From: Geosiphon pyriformis
Taxonomy: Eukaryota; Glomeromycota; Glomeromycetes; Archaeosporales; Geosiphonaceae
Reading direction: 5' to 3'
DNA: 64,000 nt
NCBI GenBank assembly: GCA_016748015.1
Contig: JAAOMT010000602.1
Span: 417,232 to 481,231, forward strand
Part shown: positions 1 through 11,700 of the stretch, piece after piece
Layout: each line of letters starts with the position of its first letter
Position numbering within the stretch: the stretch's first letter is position 1
Notes under the pieces: model-generated
Databases searched by the model: none
Told to the model about the DNA's origin: nothing
What the model saw: the letters and a program-made list of their open reading frames with translations, nothing else
Program-made: the position numbers and the translations under genes

Positions 1-1790
1 TAAAGACAAAAAAAAACTATAAACATCAGCAGTAACATTTCAAAGAATATAACTACTAACTTAGAAAAAAACAAGAGTCAAATTACCAACTAATTTATCA
101 TATTACTATATATCTAGAAGTGCCATCAACATTTTATTAATAGGCATATTCACATCAATTGTGAAAACAGCATTAGTTCAACTTCTATTTTAAAGTAACA
201 AAAAAAAGCAGAGTTATTAGAAACCTATGGTGATTATTTTGAAGAGTTTAATTCATGATTACTAATGCTATTAGAATTTTAATTACTGCCACCTCAACCA
301 GATTTCAGAATTACAAGTCCTTGAGAAATAATAGAGTCAGAAGAAGAAAAAAATAAAGATCAGGAATTCAACTATCAAAATCCGATCCCAGAAAATCTGG
401 AAATTCAAACTCTGATTGTTTTAATCCAGCAAAATTAGAACAATTCAAACCCCAATATTATTAATCAGCAAAACTTATCTCCAATAATCATGATCAATTT
501 ACCACCAGTTGTCACATCACCACAACTACAACTTCAACCACCACCACAACAACTAATTCAACAACTAATTGTAGCTCCAATGATTTATGCACCAATTGCC
601 AAGTTAAAAAAATTTACCAGTAAAGAAAATAATGTCCAAGTTTGATTTAATAACATAACCAAAGCAATAACTGTCAACAACTGAAATGATGTCAGAACAA
701 TACAAATTGTTTTGTACTTCTTACAGGACACTGCTAATTCTTGATACCAAAATTTTGTAAACAAACCACAAGATTTTAATGTGTTCAAAGTCATGTTTCT
801 GTAATATTTTAGTAATCATAACAGTATTAATTGCTTGACAACTAATTTTGCTATTATCAAATAAGAAAACACTGAAGCAGTTACCACTTACTTAGAATGC
901 TTTCACCAAAATCTGCATTAAATTCAAACTATTAACATAAACTACTTTATGGTACCCCAGATTTTGAATCAGTTCATCTATGAACTATATAATAGCTTAT
1001 TATAATGCATACATCTATTATGTCCAGTTACACTTCAAGATGCTATTAACTATAACAGAGATTTAGAATATACTGAGTTAAAAGCCAATTATGCCCAAAC
1101 TATTAATTTAGTAATGAATAGATTATTTGACTTGGATTCAAAACTGAAACAATTAACTGAATCCATTAATTAAAAATTAGAAAGATACTTAACTAACAAT
1201 CAAACAATTTATTAATTATTACAATGTTGCAATAATCCAGGGAACTTGAACAATATCCAAAACTAAATGCATTTATCATTATTAATCAATCAATCATGAT
1301 AACAAGAGACATAAAATTGCCACTATTATGATAAACAAAAACATTTGCAAATTAAATATTGCAAATAGTTAAATAACCAATAATCAGAAAATTAGTATTA
1401 AAACCTCAATTGCTAATTTCAAACTCAGAATTACATCAGTAATCAATTACCCAAACAATATCCACATCAGTCTCATTACTCTCAAATAATACAGCCAATG
1501 TATTAACCAATCTATCAAAACCCAGTACCAGTAATCTATTAGTCACTCCAATTCCAGCTAATTTATCAGTCTTAACCAATTCAAACTCAGTCCCAGAACC
1601 TATCTTATAATGAAAGCCAAAGACCAAGAACTATTCAAATCTGACAGAATTGGTGATTGGCAATAATAATACACCAATTAGTTCCCAGTTTAACCACTTA
1701 GCCATCTGGATCTCAACAGCAAAATTTAAGAACTAGTTATGCCCAAAACCCAATTACTTAACACTATTTAAGTCTTTTGATTACTTTAAA
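1..1790 (+). pseudogene. gag: TE1 Gag (capsid/nucleocapsid), broken
   Basis: Structural protein that would form the virus-like particle and package element RNA. Frame 1 from base 1 reads as Gag with scattered stops. A Pro/Gln-rich stretch lies at about 480-580. The capsid-like region follows from about 585 (APIAKL then KFT...), matching the corresponding region of TE6. The CCHC nucleocapsid knuckle near 1315-1370 is degraded: the second Cys is Tyr and the spacing to the last Cys is altered. A Gln/Pro/Tyr-rich tail leads into the protease. The true start is left of the window. Confidence 0.85.
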
Positions 1791-2340
1791 AGACACTAAA
1801 CTTAGCAACCAGAAATTTAATCAAACTTAACTATTTACCAACAACATACTTCTAGCAACTATTATTAATGACAAATTACTAGCCATAATCTTTCTCTTTG
1901 AACTCAAGGAATCCTCAATAACTCTGTTATTTAGTGGAACTGTTCTAGATACAAAACTCATTACAATAATATACACTGATGTCAAGGTTGATAGTTAGTT
2001 CATCAAACTAATCCTAAACAGCAGTTTGGTAGACAGTATTATTACCAAACAACTCATAGACCAATTAGGTTACCAAGTTAATTACACTGCCAACACCAGA
2101 ATTATTACTGCTGATAAGACCACCAAAACTTCAATTGGTAAAATCGACAACTTTTTAATTAAAATCAACAACATTAGTGTACTGATTAAAGTTCTTGTTA
2201 TGAAGCCATTTAGTACTAAGCTCTAGTTGGTAATGACTGGTTGTCCAAGACAACAGCCAAAATGGTTAACACACTAAAATACCAGCCATGTGTGGTTATT
2301 TCAAACCAATTAACATTATTTAAGCTTCACTAATTAAATT
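1790..2340 (+). pseudogene. TE1 retropepsin-type aspartic protease, inactive
   Basis: The protease would cut the Gag-Pol polyprotein. The active-site strand is recognisable near 2008-2035, but LILDSG of TE6 reads LILNSS here, so the catalytic Asp and the following Gly are lost. The flap and C-terminal half (open at 2026-2226) align with the other copies. The frame breaks soon after, near a run of A at 2341-2356. Confidence 0.82.
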
Positions 2341-2389
2341 GAAAAAAAAAAAAAAAACCTATTTAGGAAGCCTACCAAGTTTCATAGAC

Positions 2390-3230
2390 TGATAATGACC
2401 ACTATAGCTTACTATTAGTGTCTACATGGAAGGAAAAGAGAAAAAAAAAAAAGAGAAAAAAAAAAAACTTCAAGCAACAACCTCTACTTATATGCCATAT
2501 ACTACCAATTGCTCTAACTCAACCTACTATCAATCTAAACTGATATGCGTTAATTGTAACAAGAAATTGTTGTCAATAGATACATGTTGTGGTGACAATA
2601 AGAAATAACCAATGGCCACAAAATACTACTGCTGCTTATGCATCTTTGAATGCTTTGGATAACCAAAAAGACAAGAAAAATAAGATAACAAATCATGTTT
2701 TGCTTGTGAAGAAACTTTTTTAGATGAAAGAAGATAGAATGACATTCTTGGTTATAGAGGAATATGCAATGAATTGTGTCAATACATAATTCTGATCAGT
2801 AACTGGATAAAAAAAGAAATGTCCATAAATGCTGTATAAAGAAGAGCTGTAAAATGTCTGAACAGTTGTCCACACAATAATGACAAAATATGAAAAATGG
2901 CAATCACCAAAATCAAAAGTGCAATGCCAGAAGAAATCAAAATAATTAAAAACAACCCATCAGAACCAGAAAAAATCATTTGGGTCCCAAATCCAGATAT
3001 TATCCTCAACATAATGAATTCCGAACAATTTTATGAACACTATCAAGAATTAGCACCCACTAGAGAAAAGCAAAAACAATGTTTAGAACAATTCAATACT
3101 TGTCTTTTTAACTATTGTTTAATACTATATGACTTTTGGTATTGTAATAAGTGTGATTTTATTTACAATTTACCACTATGAATAATTTATTCAATTTCCA
3201 AAGAGAAAGAACCAATCAGCAGCTATGCAT
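2390..3230 (+). pseudogene. TE1 Cys-rich putative zinc module
   Basis: Family-specific insert between protease and dUTPase. After a Lys-rich run (2430-2470) come CVNC, then TCC, CCLC, CFAC and an ELC cluster. The open part at 2897-3181 ends with closely spaced Cys pairs around YCNKC. The spacing matches the same module in TE3-TE6. Paired CxxC motifs suggest zinc binding; I recognise no named family. The frame differs from the protease, so at least one indel lies between them. Confidence 0.7.
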
Positions 3231-3399
3231 CAAAATTAGAATTCAATTCCAATTCAAATTCCAACAACAATGATAAAAACAATAGTTCCAGCTCAGTCCA
3301 AAAAGGCAACACCAATAATAACAATTCAGATTCTAATTCAAATCTGGAACAATATATCACACTTCCTAATCTTACAAAAAAACAAGAACTAAAATAATT

Positions 3400-3870
3400 C
3401 AGTAATAATAATAAAGACATTATGCTAAAATATGTGCATAATACCAATGTTAGATTCAAACTTAGATATTTAGAGAAAGATGTCATCAAATTGAAACCAC
3501 ATTTATGCACATGTATTGATCTAAAAGTAGCACTGGAAATTCTAGTAATAACAATGATTCAATTAGTATTTAGGAGTAGTTTAGCAAAAAAAGGGATCAA
3601 CATCAGAGGAGGAATAATTTATACAGGATATATAGAAAATATTATTGTAATGCTACAAAATAACTCAGAAAAAATATATATCATTGAACCAAATAAAAAG
3701 ATAACACAAGCAATATTCTTACCTTTGGTTAAAATAGCTCAGTTAGTATTAGTAAAAAAAAGGGAAGAATTAAAGATGACAGCAAGAGGAATAAGTGGAT
3801 TCAGATTTACAGGTAGAATAGACATATCAATTAATATGGCAAAGGAAGAAATTATTTCCACTCATTAATC
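3400..3870 (+). pseudogene. TE1 dUTPase domain (trimeric type), mutated
   Basis: dUTPases hydrolyse dUTP to dUMP and pyrophosphate. Open from 3422 to 3868. A motif I-like segment (FKLRYLEKD), motif II (RSSLAKKGI), motif III (GGIIYTGYIENI), motif IV (KITQAIFLPLV) and motif V (RGISGFRFTG) appear in order. Motif III has Tyr where the catalytic Asp sits in TE3 and TE5, and motif V lost a Gly, so this copy should be inactive. An acidic Asn/Ser-rich linker precedes it. Confidence 0.88.
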
Positions 3871-4199
3871 AATTTCTATTCCACCATATGACTAGCATTT
3901 AGTAGTTATAGAAAAAAAAATAAGAGATCAACCACAGATTTTTGAAACAAAAGCTACTATTTGTGAATCAAGAAAGATTGCTATTATCAATCTCTATATA
4001 CCAGTTAAAAATAACAAACACATCAAGATTCTTATTTACAACACAACTGGAAACACTATTGAAATACCAAGCAGAACTATCATTAGATATTTAAGCATTG
4101 AAGTTGAGAACCAACTACCAAGCATCATTCCAGATTTTTTACAATTTTGTAAATATGTAGATATCACATTACAAACAATATACAAATAAAAAGAATGTT

Positions 4200-5570
4200 A
4201 TTTGCTCCAACCAGAACAATTAAAACAGATAAACTTAGAAAACTTAGACCCACTCCAATAAATGCAGCTCAAAATATTGCTTAACAATTTCACTGATATC
4301 TTTGCCAGTAAAAACAAATTTGGCCAAACTGATATCATTTAGCATCAGATTAAAACTAAAAATGCAATGCCAATTAAACAGAGAGCATACTAAGTACCAC
4401 CAGCCAGCCATGAAATTATCTGACAAAAAATCAACAAAATGTTAGACAATAGGTTAATTTAACTATTAATAAGTCTATGGTTATTACTAATGGTACTAGT
4501 CCATAAAAAGAATAAAAAAATCTGCTTTTGTGTAGATTATAGAAAACTCAATAGTGTAACTTGTGGAGACAGCTACCTTATTTCATGAATTCAAAAAGTA
4601 TTTAATGTATTTGGAAGAAAGAAATGGTTTTTTACATTAGACTTAGATAGTAGTTATTAGCAAGTAGCTATGAATTCAACCAACAAAAAAAAAACCATGT
4701 TTACTATTAGAAAAGAAAATTTTGAATTTGAAGTTATGTCATTTGGCTTAACCAATGCACCAGCCACATTTCAATAACTAATAAAAATTGTTTACATTGG
4801 ATTGCTATGGAAATCAGTAGTTGTTTATTTGGATAACACCAATGTATTCTCAAAAATATTTGATGATTATCTTTATTATTTACAGCAAATGTTTGAAAGA
4901 CTTAGAAAAACCAGATTGAAATTAAAGACAAACAAATGTTTTTTGACAAAATGGAACTGAAATTCTTAGAACATATTATGACCAAAGATAGAATTAAGAC
5001 AGATCCAGACAAGATTAAGATTATCAAAAACTTTCTAGTATTGATCAATTTTACAGAATTAAGAGCATTCTTGGGATTTGCTGAATATTATCACTATTTT
5101 ATTCAGAACTTCTCCAAATTGGCTCAACCACTCCACCAATTTCAAGCCAAAAATGTAAAATATGAATGAACTAAAACTCAACAAGAAGCTTTCAATATTT
5201 TAAGAAGAAAATTTATTCAAGTCCCAATACTAATCTATTTAGATTACAGCAAGCCATTCATCATTACCACTGATGCATTTATTCAAGCATTGAGAAAAGT
5301 ACTATCTCAGAAAGGACTGGATGGACAAGAGTATTTAATCACATATGCCAGCCAAAGTCTAAGTCCAGCTAAAAAAAACTATGGGACACCAGCATTAGAA
5401 TACTTAGCTATCTATTGGGCAGTCATGAAATAAAAAAAATACTTAAGCCAGAAATTTGACATATATATTGATTACAAAGAATTAACATCAATCCAAAAAC
5501 AAGAATTTGGAGATAATCACTATGCCAGATAAAAAATAAAACTTTTTATTATTCAAATATACAGTACATT
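4200..5570 (+). pseudogene. pol: TE1 reverse transcriptase and RNase H, broken
   Basis: RT starts after a linker (3880-4200). PIKQRAY, the VDYRKLN block, [16 protein letters not shown] and the catalytic block VVYLDNTNVFS are readable near 4380-4850. The last Asp of YLDD is Asn, so the polymerase would be dead. A frameshift at about 4935 moves the thumb and connection (open 4936-5169). RNase H follows with a TTDAF strand near 5266 and the ALEYLAIYWAV segment near 5395. Frequent in-frame stops. Confidence 0.9.
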
Positions 5571-7000
5571 ATAAAAAAGGAAAAAAAAATAGAAACACTA
5601 ACTGTTTGTTATAAATAAAACAAATCTAAGAACATTTTAACCCAAAAATATAACAAAAGATAAACACACAAAAATATCAACAACTCTAACACTATATTAA
5701 TACTCAGTAGTTTAAGGAAAAATTATTTCAAAAAGAACAAAACAACATAAAACAACAATCCCAAATATTTTATAACTTACTAAAATATATTATATCAAAA
5801 AAACAGAAAAAATTCTGATCAACTACTTAAAGTAATTACAGAACCAAAAAAAGAAACAATAATATACAATATGTATTCAGATTTGACAGCAGAATATTTT
5901 CATAAAAAAGCAACCATAAAAAAAACTAGAAAAAAATATTATTAGCCATCAATGTATTCAGATATCATTCAATATGTTCAAAATTGTGATGCTTGTTAGA
6001 GAAAAAAAGAAATACAATCCAGTAAACCACTAAAACCAATTAAAATAAAACAATCATTTGATAGAATTAGAATTGACTTAATTGGACTATTAACAATAAC
6101 CAGCAGAGACAATCATTATATAGCAGTAGCCATAAACTATCTCACAAAATGGCCAAAGGTGAAAGCAATTCAAAGAGCAGATGCAAAATCCATAGCCAAA
6201 TTTGTTTACCAAAATTTAATTTGTTAACATAAATGTTCAAAAGAATTGTTATTAGATCAAGAAACTCACTTTGTAAACAGTACATTAACAGAATTAAGTC
6301 ATAGATTTGGTATTAAAAAACCACTATCATTATCATATTATCTACAAACCAATAACTTAGTCAAAAAATTTAATAAAATATTGTGTAAAACAATAGCCAA
6401 AATCAGTCAAAAAAACAAGGACAAATAAAATTTGTTTATATCATCAATACTATTTGCTTATTAAACAATAAAACAAGATATTATACAAGTAATACCATTC
6501 AAATTAGTATATAGTAGAACAGCAATATTACTAATTAAAATAGAAGTCAACACATATCTAATAAAACCAATAACAAAAGACAATTTTTAAGACACATTGT
6601 TAAAAAGAACATATAACTTAATAGAGACTCTAGAAAACAAAAAAAAAAGAACAGCTGATAACATTTAAAAGTCATAAGAAAACCAAAAAGAATAATATGA
6701 TAACCAGTTACCAAATAAACCAGTAAAATTCAAGATTGAAGACAAAGTACTCTTATATCATACCAAAGCAAAAAAACAATAGAGTAGAAAATTTGACTCT
6801 AAATGGGACAAACTATTTCATATTGAAGAAATTCTAAGAAATAAAACTTACAAACTAAGATGAAACAACAAAATCTTAGCTAAAACAGCACATAGAAATC
6901 AACTGAAATCATATTACAATATGATGTTATTATCCACCAGTAATATTCTACAACTGGGAATACAACAAATACTAATCCAATCATATAAGATTCCATGAAA
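5570..7000 (+). pseudogene. TE1 integrase, broken
   Basis: Would insert the cDNA into host DNA. The zinc-binding region is near 5870-6000 (NCDAC then a stop). The catalytic core shows the first Asp in RIDLIG (about 6070) and the second in LLDQETHF (about 6250). The catalytic Glu of GLVERFN is Lys here (VKKFNK, about 6360). The C-terminal KIEDKVLL block at about 6730 corresponds to the GPY/F-type module. Frames shift several times. Confidence 0.87.
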
Positions 7001-7739
7001 TCTAAAACCAATCATAATCATTAATACAAACACATTAAATTAATTAACCAAAAAAGTATATAAAAACATATTATACATGACAAAAACAATAAAAAAAATG
7101 GAAATACCAGATTATATCTACATTTTAGCTTAACAATTATTTTAGGCCTTAAATCAACAACAATTAAACATGGAAATTATCATCAACCACTAAACAATCT
7201 GCTACTGAAACACCAAACAAAAAAGAAAAGCAAAGAATACACCATATTAGCGACCTCAGAACTAAACAAAAAACTGGCCAGATAAGATAGTAAAAAAAGT
7301 AAAGAACACTTTTGGAAAAATATTTATTATAGTTTCAACAGAAAAACTTTCAAAAAAAATTAGAAACAGTAAATAAAACAATTTCCAATACCATACTGCT
7401 ATTATTAGCTGAAACAAAAAGTGGGTATTCAGAAGTTATATTACAATAAAGTCAAAAAAATATTCAATCAAAAGATAATACAAAATATTGAAGACACTAT
7501 TGGAAAGAAAACAAATCTAACACTACACATTAAAACAATTTATTAACTACACATAATATTTTAAAACTATCCAAAAATATTGCTACACTCTAATATGGAA
7601 ACAATAACTATTAACCAGTAGGAAAGAATGAACAACTTGCAAATTGAAAATATAAAAAGCAGAATTGAGCAAACAATATTAGAAAAAAAAGTCATAGAAT
7701 TAATTCAAAATAAAAATTTCAACAAAGCTTAATATTAAA
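7000..7739 (+). pseudogene. TE1 Pol C-terminal tail
   Basis: Low-complexity, charged Gln/Lys-rich coding remnant between the integrase C-terminus and the polypurine tract. Its last readable codons end in Gln-Tyr-stop (about 7731-7736), as in TE3 (GAQY-stop). I recognise no domain. The same tail is found in TE3-TE6 at the same place. Confidence 0.6.
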
Positions 7740-7751
7740 AGGAGGAGATAA
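7735..7751 (+). other. TE1 polypurine tract
   Basis: AAAAGGAGGAG lies immediately upstream of the 3' LTR, where plus-strand DNA synthesis is primed in LTR retrotransposons. The minus-strand elements carry the same tract at the mirrored position. Confidence 0.85.
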
Positions 7752-8503
7752 TATTACTCATAGAAAAAGCATACAAAAAAATAGTAGGAAAAACAAATAG
7801 ACCAATAGGAAAATAATAGTTAACATGTAAGCATATTGCTTAAAAAATTATAGCACATTGCTTAAGAATATGAGCAATTTCATAAAACTCAAATTATATA
7901 TATATAACAAAAGCGTTAGAAGCAAAAAAGACAGAATTACTACCAGGATCTCACAGAATAGAATCATCAATATCAATAAAATAACTATTTACCATCCAAA
8001 TTACTCTTTTTACTATTAATACTACATGTTGATAATATTCAATATTTAATTACACTGAAACAATAACTCTTAATCACAGCTATTGACAAAATACTAACTT
8101 ATTTGCCTTGGATTATTTTTTTTTCTTTATTTTATTTTCTTTTTATTTTTTGTTTGTTATTAACTAATTAAAAAAATTAAGCATTGAATTATTGATGTTA
8201 TGGATAGCCTGATAAAAGACTCATAAAACAAGAGTAAAAAACTTGAAAATCAAGGATAGCTTATCAAAAGGGCATGACTGTCAAAATAAACTGGCCACCA
8301 TGCTAAAAAAAAATTTAATGGAATTGTGATTCCAAAAAGCTATAAACAAAACAATATTTAAATATCTGTTCATTATATAAAGAACTCAACCAAAATCTTT
8401 AGATCACAAAAAACCTTCAGATATTATCAATAATATTAGCTATTAAGTATCAAGTTATGGATTTGTTATTTGTTTTGAAACCCCAAATAATCACTTATAA
8501 CAA
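7752..8503 (+). repeat. TE1 3' LTR (subfamily B)
   Basis: Starts TATTACTCATAG after the polypurine tract and ends CTTATAACA, a mutated form of the family ends TGTTAC...GTAACA. It contains AAGCAT/AGCAATnTG-type motifs (about 7820-7880) and an A+T-rich TATA-like segment (about 7895-7912). It shares the R/U5 text (AGAGCTATTG-type) with all LTRs of this family but has no GGAATTC repeats. Confidence 0.88.
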
Positions 8504-9990
8504 TAGATTTTGCACCTAAAAACAAACTAGCACCAAGAAAAACTAATAAAACTACATAAGAAAAACCATTAGCAATTTGGACCTAAGTCTTACCATCAAA
8601 AAAAACTGGATAAGCAATAGATACCTGTTTTTTTCTATAAATATTGGCCAAGTGCATTTGATCTTGAGAAGTTACCAACTACTTATTACGACTACCAGAA
8701 TTTTCACTCATTAAACAATCAATTGAAATATGACTAAACTGTTTGTATTGAGCACAGCAGGCTAAAAAAAGCCCAACCTAGCACAAATTCACATTTTTAA
8801 AAATTGGAATAAAATTAATAACAGCCAATATGAATGTTTTACTATCAAAACAAACGACTGTACATCTATTTTAAACATACAAACTAAGATTACAGTCAAT
8901 AAAACAAGTCTTTCTACCATATAATTCCAATAAATTAGACAAATTATGAGCAGTTGTGCCAATTAGAAGAGTATACAACAAAGTCCAATGCTGATCTCTC
9001 AAAACTCATGATTGTTTGTTATTAACAGCTAACATTACATGAACAGAATCCTTATCCATAAAAACTGACTATTTGGAAGCAACTAAACCAGCTATATTTG
9101 CTAATTCAAATTTTACTAAGGTCTTTTGTCAAAGACCAATTAGCTATATCTTGATTGAAACTATCTTACCAAAATTAAAAAAAACTGACTTCACAGCTGA
9201 TTTGGGAAGATCAATTAAGATCTCCTTAATAATCACTTTTTGATCTGTATGGCCAATTGTTTTTTTTATGTTATCATTAACCAGAATTTTCTCACTAATT
9301 GCCAATTTTCTAGCCTTATTCAGACTTAATTCAGATGTAAATAAGGATTTAATAATCTCTGAGAATTTTGAGAGAGTAAAAGCTTCTCCAAAACCATCAA
9401 TTTGATAGAAAATTTTTTTAATAAACAACAATTTATCACCAAAAGTTTTGCTAAATATAGCAAAAAGTTCAACATTCAATGCAAAAAAATTTTTTAAGTC
9501 AAAATTTCAGACATCTCTAATATGCAATTTGATTAATAGCAATTTTCCGAATTCCATAAATTTAAGTACTGGAAGCACTAATTTAGTACTATTGTCATTT
9601 ATATTATCAAAAAAAACATTTTTGATGGTTGTTCTAAGACATAAATCCTTATACATGTCTTTTTTGGAGTAGTATTGTCTATCATGTCATCTGTTTTAAA
9701 AGTGTTAAAATCAACATAGTTTGTTTTTTCAGTAATTGTGTTTTTCATGTTCTTTACATCTAACACCTTATTAATACTGTTTTTTTTGCTGTTCATTTCA
9801 CTGCTTCAAGATTTAGTATGCTCAACATTGATAGCTTACAACATGTTAACAAACAAAAATTCAACTGATGAATTCACTATAACATCAAAAGTTTTAGGTT
9901 TTTTCAGTTTTTTAAATGATACTCTTAATATGCATCTTTTTTTTATTGCTAGACTGAGTTCTCAATCCAGCCAAAACTAAACCAAAACCA
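8504..9990 (-). pseudogene. LINE-A ORF1-like protein with RRM-like region and zinc knuckle
   Basis: Read on the minus strand. The longest open piece is 9144-9479. The frame continues left with stops through WQKTLVKFE, LLYTLLIGTTAHNLS, CFIDCNLS and a knuckle-like block LACCAQYKQFSHISIDC (about 8735-8790), where one Cys has become Tyr. This order matches the ORF1 (RNA-binding, CCHC) protein of non-LTR elements I know from Rhizophagus-type fungi, from memory only. Upstream (9600-9990) the frame shifts. No ORF2 is present: the 3' side is cut at the TE1 LTR junction (8503/8504). Confidence 0.65.
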
Positions 9991-11700
9991 CCAGCAAACA
10001 AGCCTATTAGTTTTATTATGACAAAAGAAGATGTATTAGAAGAAATAACTTAGGGAAACAAAAAAAAAAAAAAAAAGAAAAATAATTTCTCCAAAATTTT
10101 TTTGTTCTCATTATGGTCAGGGAATTGACAAGAGAAAAATTCCTGGTTTATTACAATTAATATATTTATATTATTTTTCATATTAAAATAAAATAAACAA
10201 AAAATATATATTAAACAGAATTTTAAATATTTTATAAATATTAAATTTATAAACAATATTATTTAATAACAAAGTAAACAAATTACAAACTATAAAAATA
10301 GTAATTATATTATTATTAAAATTTAAATAAATTTTAAACAATTAAATTTATGTTGTATATTATATATAAATATAATTCAAAAATTTTATTTTACTATAAT
10401 ATACACAAAATACCAAAATATTTTTTAATATAAAGTTTTTTATGTATTATAATTAATAATTTTTTATATAATATTTTTATAATATATAATTTTAAATTAG
10501 CTAAAAATTTGTTAATATAACTAATAGTCATATATAAATTAAGATATTAAACATGTAAAAAATAAACTTAATTAATATTATTAAACAGATTATTATTAAA
10601 AATTCAAATTTTAAAACCAATTTTTTAATAAGTTTAGCAAATTATTTTAAATTTATTATATATAAAATAATAAATATTATCAAATACAATTATATTATTA
10701 ATTTAAATAATTTTTTTTTAAAATAACTTAACAAAAAAAATTAAAAAAAGCTATTATAATAATATTGTATTATCAAAATTATTTTCAAAAATATCTAAGT
10801 GGTTTTTAATTTTAAATTAAATAATATTTAACCATTTTTTAATTTAGCAATAATTATAAAAATTCAAAAATTCAACTTTTTTTAAATATAGAAGCATTTA
10901 AAGTAATTTGACTATTAAAATTAATAATTATAAAACTCGAAAAAAAAACATATTTTAAAACAAATATAATAACTTAAAATTTAATTAAAGTTAATAATAT
11001 TATACTTGAAACTTTAACACCAATTTTTAAACTTAAGTACAAAAAAATACAATCATATTATATAATATTAATAACATAATCAAAGATCTTAAAAAACTGT
11101 TTGTAAATACTTTTATAATATTTATTTTTACAGTTTTTAAATTAGTATTAACAATAACAAAATTAATTAACTTATGTATGTTTTTGGAAAAAAAACTGCA
11201 ATCTAAAAACTAATAAGTATTATTATAAACTTTGTAAACAAAAAACTCAATCAATAATACAAACTATTTAAATACTAAGTCTTTTAAATTTAATTTTTTC
11301 TAATAATAAAAGTATTTTTAATCAAAACACATATTTTTTTTATTTAAAAATTGCTTTATAAAAACAATACTAAATTTTTTTTAAATATTATTAACAATTA
11401 AAAAAATAAAAGAACTTAAAATAATTAATATTAATATTTTATTAATAAAAAATTAATTATATTTCAAACAAATATTTATAATATTAATCAGAAAATTGTT
11501 TTTGGAATTAATTTTTAATTTAACAAAATATTAAAAAAAATGCATTAGCATTTAATAAAAATATGTTTAATTTAAATTTTCAAAAATATAAAATTTTTTT
11601 TTAATATTTATAACAAAATATATTTTAATTAATTTATTTAACAAAAATTTTTACTTATTAATTATTAAAAAAAACTTTTTTTTCTCCTATGTTTAAAATT
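9990..11700. other. Extremely A+T-rich stretch, no gene seen
   Basis: Almost pure A and T, with short homopolymers and no frame longer than chance that resembles anything in the window. It separates two LINE ORF1 remnants that point away from each other. It may be fully decayed LINE leader or spacer; the sequence does not tell. Confidence 0.6.

Larger units (their letters stand above)
1..8503 (+). mobile_element. TE1: degenerate Ty3/Gypsy LTR retrotransposon, 5' part outside window
   Basis: The window opens inside gag. Reading right one meets Gag, protease, Cys-rich module, dUTPase, reverse transcriptase, RNase H, integrase, C-terminal tail, polypurine tract and a 3' LTR ending at 8503. Every domain aligns by eye with the better preserved TE3 and TE6. 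The reading frame is broken by many stops (TAA/TAG where relatives have CAA/CAG, TGA or TAG where they have TGG) and several frameshifts, so the copy is dead. It sits next to LINE-A ORF1 at 8504, probably its insertion target. Confidence 0.93.

Noticed and set aside
9144-9479. Stand-alone hypothetical host gene
   Set aside because: The frame continues on both sides with stops and aligns with LINE-B at 12235-12700, so it is a LINE ORF1 fragment.
10050-10256. Small minus-strand ORF in the A+T-rich stretch
   Set aside because: Phe/Ile/Asn-rich translation of near-pure A+T sequence with a poly-T end; no support beyond length.
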